Source of the DNA: Symsagittifera roscoffensis
Taxonomy: Eukaryota; Xenacoelomorpha; Acoela; Convolutidae
Direction: 5' to 3'
DNA: 64,000 nt
Assembly (NCBI RefSeq): GCF_963678635.1
Contig: NC_087062.1
Coordinates: 78,739,200 to 78,803,199, forward strand
Shown here: positions 45,882-54,049 of the stretch, one piece after another
Position numbering within the stretch: position 1 is the first letter of the stretch
Layout: each line of letters opens with the position of its first letter
The notes under the pieces: model-generated
Databases searched by the model: none
What the model was told of the DNA's origin: nothing
What the model saw: only the letters and a program-made list of their open reading frames with translations
Made by a program: the position numbers and the translations under genes

Positions 45882-48800
45882 AAGAAATCAATCAAAAAAC
45901 CCTCAAAAATTGCTAACCAACGATCACACAGTCAGTCTTCACCGACAACATCCCAAGAAAACCCGACAATACCTACAACTACCCAAAACCCCCAAACATC
46001 TACACGAATTTCTTTCCAAGATAACCCATATACTTTTGAAGAACGACACGCTCGCTTATCTGAACCATTAGAACCAGTTCAGCGACAGGCACCTCTAAGT
46101 GAACCAACATATAACTTGTACCCAACACTACCACAAGAATTAATTAGAATAAGAAATATTAGTCAAAACCAAAATACAGTTGAAATAAATAGACAAATTA
46201 TACATCCACGACGAAATAGAAATTTTCAAACCCCCCGAGTTCATTTTGATATACCCCAATCCCCATCACCTAGTACTCCAGAAAACCCAATTAGCATATT
46301 ACCGGAAACCCCTACATTTCTTGCACAACGTAGCACCTCAAGTATACCCTCAGATTATTTAGGTTCAACACCAACATCTGAACAAATACGTGAAAATCCC
46401 TTTAACCCCCCAAACCAAACATCACGACTACCATATTGGACAACACAATCATTCACACAAGGTGAACCAAATTTGATAAATGACCCAATAGATATTTCTA
46501 CGGATACAACAACATCATCATCACTACCAGAAACATTATCACTACCGTCAACACCATCAATAAGCCAGATTTTACCGACGCCTTTCCCCCTAAATTTTCC
46601 AAATAACCTCGACGCTAGATATCGAGAACAATCATCAACAAATATCCCTTTAAGATTAGATTGGAACACTTTCACAACACCCCCACCATTATTTGGAAAA
46701 CAACCGGAAAGTAACCGACTCCACAACTGGGCACTCCATAGACTACAGTATAGACAGACATCCACGAAGACATTCGTGACCTTAACATTCAAATACTCCA
46801 ACAAAATAGTCTACAATTAAAATTTGAAATCACGGTTAAACTAAACAACATTGCTCAACATCCTTACCCATTAAACCCACCAAATATAACAGCTCAATCG
46901 CTACCACCACCATTTATAACAACTGAAGTTATATATAAATACGACAGATATACCAAAAAGACTATTGGTTACATCACATTTTATAACCCGTACTCAGGAT
47001 TATCATACACATGTATATTCTAAAAATATTGATATTTCTCCAACTCCATTTTTCTAATGATCTCTGATCAGAACATAAACCCTTCTCCCCGCACAGGACC
47101 CCAAGACTTATTAGTAACAAACTACGATTGTGAAGAAAATGAACAAAAAACACTACACAAATATGCAATAAATCAAGTATCACAATGCGAAACGGAACCA
47201 CAAGCTATAGAAACTACAAATGTAATAGCGACACTATATTCAAAATTCAAAAACCCAAGCAACAACAGTCATAGGATATAAATTTACAGCAACATTTTCC
47301 GAACGAAAAGAAAGTACATTGTTCACAAGTTTCAAACGGAAATAAAAACCGACTTGACCACAAATCATTCTACCAAAGTAATATAGAACGACTTCTACAT
47401 CTAAATCCCGATGATTGTAAAAACTAACTACTCAGATTAAACATCACAAGAAATAAAAACACCGTCAGAAAAATAGTATATTTTCAAGTCTTTGCCGATT
47501 CTGTACATCAAGCAGAACTTGAAAGATATCAAGGACATATAAAACTAGATGAAAAATACCCATACAACGGCGCACACGGAAGATTAACTTATGACATACA
47601 CGATAAACATTGGATACCACACATTGGAATAAATGACCCCCCAAACTGCAAAGCAGACACAAAAAATAAAGGATATCAAGAAATATTGTTTTTCGATTGG
47701 AAAATACAACTCGAAAAAATACAACTCACACGAGATTTATCTGACAACACAATGATCTATCAAGGTATTAGACTACCTTGTAAAAACGATCAAGGTTATT
47801 GTGATCCTACAACACGGATACAAGCAACAATTCTTTGGTTTCCCGAAGATATATGTACAACATTTCAAGTAGCAAAAATACACGCTCGAATGATAAAATT
47901 TCACGAAAAATATTTTATACAATCAATTCCATATGAACAAGTCCATCCATCACGAAAACAAAGTACTGATTTTCGAAATATCCATAATATAGAAAATAAA
48001 TTAACACGTTTTCAAATATATCAAGAAACAGAAATCGCATGCAAATACAGAAACCCACTTCACAAAACACAATATTCTGAAATATTAGTTGAATACGAAA
48101 AAGGTTTCGACTTGACCACTGGAAAAATAAAAATTGACCCTTATGCCACAGGTCATCCTCTACACGAAGGAACATCATATACACCAGTTAACTTTCAAAA
48201 AAGTAATGGTCAACCTGGTGGACATCTAAAGCCACATGACACTAGAAGCACACGTAGTTACAAGAACTATCACTAATGAATAATTCTTATTTTGGTAATA
48301 TCCACTATGTCAGCCACTTAGATATGAATTTTTCAAGAAATGTCACTCTCCGAATTAGAAACACTTCACCAACTATTCGAATTAGAAAGGACACAAATCC
48401 TACAATCATTTGCACTAGCAGTGTTAAAAATACCCTACGCAGGATGTTTACTATCAGGAAATAAATCAAATTTTCTAGACTACGAAGGAAACATTTTATG
48501 ATTTTATACTTGTACCAACAAAAGTATCACCACTATATGTTTTTGAAGATAAACGATGCTATAAAAGAATCCCTATCTTTTATAAAAATAAAGTACATTT
48601 AGTTGACACACTTTCAAGACGAATATATTTTTGGGATACCGCAGTCCCATGTGGATCAAAAAATAGCCACAATGTCGTACAATTGAACCCTGATGGAGAT
48701 AAAAATTATCTTCTTACCCCATACCCCACGTTAATGCAATCACTGAAAAAATTTTCACCCGAAAGCATCAGAGCTATTGCTCGTAACCCAAATATTGATT

Positions 48801-49621
48801 TACAATCAATTGGAATATATTCAAAATCCGATATCCAACACCACATTAGAACACAACAATTCCAGGATTTATTAACACAAATGGACACTATACAAAGACA
48901 ATCAATTGACCAAAACTTACGCAAACTTGCCGAAACCGCAGGATTTGCAGATATCTATACACAAGATTATAGCGGATATTTTAAAGACATTAAAGACTAT
49001 ATATATCTAAACGGTGAAAAATACAGACCACAAGATATTTCACCTATAAATATTTTTAGTTTTGTTACACTAAAAAATGAAATTCTCGATTTTCTAGGAT
49101 GGCCCTATTACATCTTAGAAAAATTAACTATCCTATAGGCAATGTTTAACTTTATAGGATTTCTTTTTTCACTTTTAAAAGGAATCTATAACACATGCGC
49201 TATACACACACAAGTAAATAGACAAGCAAGTGTAGCACGCATACTAGTTGCAGGATTTTTTGGAATTTTTTCATCATCAATTAACAAAATTCTTCTAGAC
49301 GCACAAATCAAAGAGTATAATACAAAAATAGCGACAACACAGAACACATACAACGAAGAACATAATAACATAGAAGTAACGCCTACAGCACCACAGTTGC
49401 CACCCCAACCACATAACCATCCATTATCCTTAGTCCCATGTAATTTCCGAATCCTAGCAATAACACATAACCCAAATTTTAGACCAAACATATCGCAAAG
49501 TCCCATACAACATATAATGACACATCACTCACAAGATGATAATACATATGAACAAATTATAGAACAACTTCATACCACCGCTTTACAGTCTCAAAATAAT
49601 CATTTTGTTAGCCCACGATGA
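45882..49621 (+). pseudogene. env: Element 2 envelope-like glycoprotein
   Basis: A broken frame of about 1240 codons follows pol. After the hydrophobic start comes a Pro/Ser/Thr/Gln-rich region (to about 46600), then PLRLDWNTFTTPPPLFG. The ectodomain follows in shifted frames: NYDCEENEQKTLHKYAINQV (47113), LPCKNDQGYCDPTTRIQATI and LWFPEDICTTFQVAKI in 47686-48276, and FWDTAVPCGSK near 48630. A near C-terminal segment MFNFIGFLFSLLKGIY (49142-49189) plus ARILVAGFFGIFSS form the membrane-associated part, with a Pro/His-rich tail. Paired cysteines and the G-x-C...T-x-W-x-x-x-x-C pattern fit an envelope ectodomain. Its virus-family origin cannot be fixed by eye. The last part (48683-49621) has one stop, at 49136-49138. 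Confidence 0.65.
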
Positions 49622-51426
49622 GCCGACAACTTGGATCCCTACACCGCTCAAATTCCCATCCAACCAACCTCAACACTCCAATCACAATAATCCCATTTTT
49701 TGCTTTCCCGCCACCCGATTTTCCAACTATTAATATATCATCAAGCATGAATTCGGATACTAATTCAGATATTTCAGTTTTATACTCCATTTCACAACTT
49801 AATAACCCTAATATAGAAACCCCTGACGAATTTACAGACTCCGAACCATCTCCATCCAATAATTTTCAAACCAACTCCTCAGTTTTTTCAAAGCCCCCTT
49901 TTCAACCGATCCCACTAAATAATCCACTCCCGTCCGTTTCTACTCCCTCTTATGCTTCACAAGTAACCCCAACCAATTCTCCATTTCATTCCGACCGATC
50001 ATCTAATTCTCCCGATATTCCCCAAATTTCCCAAGAACTTGATAATTTTATCACCCTACAACAACAGCTAATACACCCTAACACCCTCACTATAAATCAA
50101 ATTTCATCCACAATAGAATCCTCAAACCCACCTACTCCTACACCCTCCTCAGCTTATACTGCATCATTAGCACAATTATCCACATCCACCGAATCATCAC
50201 ATAGCAATCACCAAGCTTATCGCACTTTCAAAAGAAAATTCCCAAACCATCCATTCCCGACCAAACCAGGAACAGCCTGCGAGTATATTAATCATCCACA
50301 CCACACCAACACGAAAGATTTTCTAGCAATCACCTTACCTTCATTCCCACAATATACTTTAAACACACCTAACGACACTAACGACACACGTAGTTTTGTA
50401 GATGAACATGTTTTAATGCCTACACTTCATTGGACAACATATTACCATTTTACTAATCCCCTTTGCCTGCCATTATCTAATACTCATAACGATATAGAAA
50501 AGAATAAAGATATGCTGTATCGACTCACCACACCACTAACACATAGACAATTTACTTATATAGGATATAAAAAATCACTAAAAAGATTCACTGCACCCCG
50601 AGCTAACGAATTTACAATAGAATATTACGACCATAATATCATCCGAACTAATCCAGCCCAATTTTTAAATGACGACCGCTTCGCTAACCCACAACTAACA
50701 GAAAAATTCTTCATCAAAACATCATATGTAATCACACTCAATATTTTTGATAGAAAAAATGATCACATCATTTCTGAAGCACTAACTGATATGCAAGCTT
50801 ACGAAAGTTTTAAAGAAAAATTTCAATTATTTTCACTAACCGTTCACTTCCTTGCACCACATGAACGCGATTTGCACTGTTCACACAACATTATGTTACG
50901 CACTAAACAGACTCACACATATATATACTATCGCTTCATACAAAATCATTTTGATCTACATACTCCATCAAGACAACCACACCATCGTTTTCAGTTTCTT
51001 AACTCGAAGTACACTTCACCATTTTTTCTAAACTTCACCTATTGCATCAAAGATACTAACCTCCACGGCATCCTCCGCAATTTTGACCCAGCAACACAAA
51101 TGTATATATTTTGTCTCATTACGAAGACCTTTAATGCCGAAGAATCCAGACCCTTCCTTATCCCACATGAATTTATCCAACCTATAGAAATCCCTATATT
51201 AGAATTTATTTACAATACTAAATACAATCACAAAATATATAACCTCATTCAAAACACACCTTATGAGTTTGCAGTAGGCTCCGAAAAACTAAAAACTATT
51301 AAAGCACTTCAATTGCTTTGGCGACTGCTCCAAACTAAAAACATCATTCGCATACTAGCAAAATTACTAACAAATTCAGACGTAATACGCGACATCTTTC
51401 CCCACTGCTTTTTCCCAGACGATTAA
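49618..51426 (+). CDS. ORF X: conserved post-env accessory protein, 602 residues, unrecognised
   Basis: Open from ATG at 49618 to TAA at 51424-51426. The ATG overlaps the env TGA (ATGA), an arrangement kept in all four copies of the window, which suggests coupled termination and re-initiation. Residues 1-210 are low complexity, rich in Ser, Thr, Pro, Asn and Gln, with acidic dips (DEFTDSEPSPS). Residues 225-602 look globular, with FVDEHVLMPTLHWTTYYHF, HRQFTYIGYKKSLKRFTAPR, FLAPHERDLHCSHNIMLRTK, PHEFIQPIEIPILEFIYNT and a C-terminus ending HCFFPDD. There is no signal peptide, membrane segment or catalytic motif that I recognise. The globular part is what survives best in Element 1. The position resembles the 3' accessory genes of complex retroviruses; the function is unknown. 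Confidence 0.8.
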   Translation: MSRQLGSLHRSNSHPTNLNTPITIIPFFAFPPPDFPTINISSSMNSDTNSDISVLYSISQLNNPNIETPDEFTDSEPSPSNNFQTNSSVFSKPPFQPIPLNNPLPSVSTPSYASQVTPTNSPFHSDRSSNSPDIPQISQELDNFITLQQQLIHPNTLTINQISSTIESSNPPTPTPSSAYTASLAQLSTSTESSHSNHQAYRTFKRKFPNHPFPTKPGTACEYINHPHHTNTKDFLAITLPSFPQYTLNTPNDTNDTRSFVDEHVLMPTLHWTTYYHFTNPLCLPLSNTHNDIEKNKDMLYRLTTPLTHRQFTYIGYKKSLKRFTAPRANEFTIEYYDHNIIRTNPAQFLNDDRFANPQLTEKFFIKTSYVITLNIFDRKNDHIISEALTDMQAYESFKEKFQLFSLTVHFLAPHERDLHCSHNIMLRTKQTHTYIYYRFIQNHFDLHTPSRQPHHRFQFLNSKYTSPFFLNFTYCIKDTNLHGILRNFDPATQMYIFCLITKTFNAEESRPFLIPHEFIQPIEIPILEFIYNTKYNHKIYNLIQNTPYEFAVGSEKLKTIKALQLLWRLLQTKNIIRILAKLLTNSDVIRDIFPHCFFPDD

Positions 51427-51429
51427 CAG

Positions 51430-51506
51430 GTAAGTATAATTTACAAATATTCTTAAATAATAAATTTAAAATAATACTAACAATTCTTTACTCATGTTTC
51501 TTTTAG
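51430..51506 (+). other. Intron-like segment just after the ORF X stop
   Basis: TAA, then CAG|GTAAGTATAA (donor at 51430) and TTTCTTTTAG| (acceptor at 51505-51506), giving 77 nt. Element 3 has the same arrangement with 78 nt (60937-60860). In Element 1 the donor has decayed to AAATAAGTATAA. Both splice consensus sequences are strong by eye; use is untested. Confidence 0.55.
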
Positions 51507-52271
51507 ATTTTTAGTCTTCATACCACGATCATCTGCAAAAAAAAACAGAAAAGAACAATAAAAAATAAACTTGTTAAAATTATTCTAAACTTCATTAATA
51601 TTTACACAAGACAATCTGATAAAAATCATACCAAATGTAGTAAATTAATTTAAAAATTATTCCCCCATAAAGCAGTAAATTTAAATATGATGAAAAATTA
51701 TAACTTTAAATTTCCCCCAAAAAACTAGCAGTAAAATTGAAATTATATGTAATAAATTGATAAAATGAAAATGCAGTACTAACCTTTTGATATTTTCATT
51801 CATTCGCACAGGAATTCTATCCAAACTCGCACAGCTCGCCCACGAAGAATTGTTTAAATAATGAATTTCAGTTTCAAGTTTTCACACTCAACAACTTTAA
51901 CACACGATAACAAGTTTCAAACTTTCCTTTAACCCGGTTGGAAAGGAATTATATACTAAACCAAACTAACCAACGCAGCTTACTAAACACCACAAATCAT
52001 AAAATAATAGCATGACTAGGAAAAGAAAACCAACGGTACCCAAACCGGATTAACCCAGTTTAAAACTGGATAATTTATTCTTTTGAAGACTATTATAAAG
52101 TCTAAGAAAGAAATAATAAAACACAAAAAAGTCGAAAGACAAACCCATAACAAAAACAATTTGATTTTTGAAAAAAGGACACAACCAAAGGAACATAAGA
52201 AAGACCAACACAAACCCAACATAAAACGTTATCACATAACAGGACTTCTCAAAGAAACCGCACGAAATCAT

Positions 52272-52361
52272 ACTCCCACTCCTGGCCTAACCCACCAGAG
52301 AGGACGTCCTGAGCATACTCTATAGCCGGCCTAACCCACCGCGCTACATCCACGCTTTGTG
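52272..52361 (+). promoter_or_regulatory. GC-rich conserved 3' UTR block, Element 2
   Basis: Contains two near-identical words, TGGCCTAACCCACC and CGGCCTAACCCACC, flanking the 10-bp palindrome AGGACGTCCT and CTATAGCC. It ends CCACGCTTTGTG. It is conserved in Elements 1 and 3 amid AT-rich sequence. It could be an RNA structure for export or packaging, or a captured tRNA-like fragment: its reverse complement has a GTAGCGCGGTGGGTTAGGC stretch like a tRNA A-box, but no clear B-box. Confidence 0.4.
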
Positions 52362-53025
52362 ACCACACTTCAATTTTTAATAAGAGGTACTCAAGGGTGA
52401 GTAACTCTTCAAAATAACCGAACTAAAACAAAATGCTTTTGTGAAAACAACTAACTAAATTCATAATTAAAAAACTGAACTAATAAAAATTTTATAAAAT
52501 GTAAATCATACCTTGCAGTATATAGATCAACATACAACAACAAAGACGAACATCCAAAGACAAAGTGACCCCACTACACTCGAAAAAGAATGGCCAACCA
52601 CAACCAAAATGCCGTCCACAATCACAACTCAAAAGATTTAGAGTACGACTTGACTTCGCAGAAAAGGACTTCATTGAACTAGACCAATGACCACCTCTAT
52701 GTTCAAGTATACGTACAGATCCGAGTTACAAGGCATCCCCTCCACGCACAATCTCCACGCCATTCCCAGGCGAGGTTGAACACAAAACAAGTTCTCTACA
52801 TAATACAGAAAAACCCGTCATAGCAAACCATTTTGAAATCAGATTGATTTCGTTGGGAAACACAGTCGTTGTCACAAGAATACACAACGATTGTTGCCCC
52901 TAACTCCAGCGTCCTGGAACTTCTCTAACAAGAGGAACCGGACAAGAATACGATGTTCGCCAAATACCAACGTTCATCATCCATCCTTTGAATTGCAGAA
53001 AGATAATTCTAAAAAACTCTGTAAA

Positions 53026-53036
53026 ACCCGGATGGG
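53026..53036 (+). promoter_or_regulatory. Polypurine-tract candidate
   Basis: CCCGGATGGG directly precedes the 3' LTR and is identical in Element 3 (reverse strand, just above 59395). It is short and contains pyrimidines, so it is a weak polypurine tract; the position is the main evidence. Confidence 0.35.
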
Positions 53037-53446
53037 TGGAACCTGATCTAAACTACATTTTATGATTGGATAAATTAGATATTTTACCACTGTAAAAAAT
53101 TTAAAATTACCCAATCATGATCCATCTAACTAACAACCCACTTATTTGTAAGTGCTGAAATTACTTGTAATTTCAGCACCAGAGAGATTTGAATTTAACT
53201 TAGAAATTAGTTGTCTCTCCAAGAGAACTTCAGCAGCCGCAATAAACCAGTATACCCTAGATCTATTGAGCCTAGCAGAGACTAGTTAAACACCCTGAGA
53301 CTAGAAAGTATAAGAGTAAGATTAGGATCGGTATTAGACTAAGAAGTTGCACGAATCTATCCGGCCGAAAATAAGATAGCGTGACGAGCAGACGGTGTAC
53401 CCTATCCGAAATTACTCTATGAGTTAACCACATCGGACCTAACTCA
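53037..53446 (+). repeat. Element 2 3' LTR
   Basis: Begins TGGAACCTGATC and ends CCTAACTCA; 410 bp. It carries the full palindrome at 53152-53179 and TATAAG at 53309-53314. It is followed by the ATTG duplication and then by sequence that continues the interrupted TIR element. Confidence 0.9.
53152..53179. promoter_or_regulatory. Perfect 13-bp LTR palindrome, T/A variant
   Basis: Arms GTGCTGAAATTAC and GTAATTTCAGCAC with TT between them. The 5' LTR of the same element has lost ten bases of the left arm. The identical form is in Element 3 (59253-59280). Confidence 0.85.
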
Positions 53447-54049
53447 ATTGGTGGCTTAGCTTGCAAGATGAGCAACCAAGAAAAATTTCGTGAAAAAACA
53501 ACGAGATAACAGAATTTTGTGTATATGATCAGTGCATGTTGAATTTAGATTGAGAAAATAAAAAAATCTTACGGCAAACGATGACCTCTTCTTATTCAAA
53601 TCAACGATATTAAATAAAAATTGTGCAATTTTTCCTAATAAAATTGAGTTTTATTTCTCTTAATTTTTTTTCGGTGAATTTGCTTAATTTGATTTACAAT
53701 CTTAATTTTACATTTCGGTAAAAAGATATACAAAATGAATTAAATCGAAAACAATGATCAAAACAATTCAAAATTATTAAAGTTTTTTGGGGGTAACCGC
53801 CTAGCGGGCTGTGTGTATGTATGCGTAGCTAATATTGCTTCCTTCTTTCACAAGCGCTACTTGGTTGTCTTCCCTTTAAAGCTATTTGTGACAAAAAAAA
53901 ATGTTTTTTATAAAATATGTTGCCAAAAAATGATATCTTTAAAGGAGGTCGGTCATCTTGCAAGATTTTGTAAGAATCTTGCTAGATCTTCTAAAGCGAT
54001 GCATCTTCTTTTAAAAATCTTGCTAGATGACCTCCCTTGATCGACTAGG

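Larger units (their letters stand above)
51507..53036 (+). other. Element 2 3' untranslated region
   Basis: About 1.5 kb without a conserved sense frame. Blocks shared with the other copies are CTCGCCCACGAAGAATTG (51834), TTTAACCCGGTTGGAAAGGAAT (51929), an ACCGGATTAACCCAG...CTGGATAATTTATTC stretch (52046) and the GC-rich block (52272-52361). The antisense frames at 52016-52271 and 52492-52674 recur in Element 3 only because the DNA is similar. Confidence 0.6.
35394..53446 (+). mobile_element. Element 2: 18 kb env-bearing Gypsy-class LTR retrotransposon with accessory ORFs
   Basis: Two LTRs (35394-35798 and 53037-53446) are flanked by the 4-bp duplication ATTG (35390-35393 and 53447-53450). 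The empty site is visible in unit 1 as CAAGAATTGGTTGC near 29560. Internal order: PBS, 1.2 kb leader, ORF A, ORF B, ORF C, gag, protease, RT/RNase H, integrase, spacer, env, ORF X, intron-like segment, 3' UTR. The length is unusual; typical env-bearing Gypsy elements are roughly 7-9 kb. It carries several stops and frameshifts, an integrase Asp-to-Gly change and a deletion of about 0.54 kb before RT, so it is not autonomous. LTR copies differ by roughly ten substitutions and two indels by eye. Confidence 0.93.
35290..54049. mobile_element. TIR/palindrome-rich element of about 0.7 kb, split by Element 2
   Basis: The left end CCTAGTCGAACAAGG (35290) and right end CCTTGATCGACTAGG (54035-54049) are inverted with one mismatch in 15. 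Only 35290-35393 and 53451-54049 belong to it; the rest is Element 2. Subterminal parts are full of CTTGCAAGAT-type words. The right arm (about 53946-54034) also folds on itself with GGAGGTC and GACCTCC ends. No transposase is present, so it is MITE-like. A convincing target-site duplication was not found. Confidence 0.55.

Noticed and set aside
52272-52361. tRNA gene in the GC-rich UTR block
   Set aside because: An A-box-like word exists on the reverse strand, but there is no B-box and no cloverleaf that I can draw.
52492-52674. Cys-rich 60-codon antisense frame repeated at 59702-59884
   Set aside because: It lies antisense in the 3' UTR of two closely similar elements and is not kept in Element 1, so similarity of DNA explains it.
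53272-53475. Antisense LTR frame with a Leu-rich hydrophobic stretch, also at 35624-36004
   Set aside because: Shared only because both LTRs are copies; it is antisense and disrupted in the Element 1 LTR.
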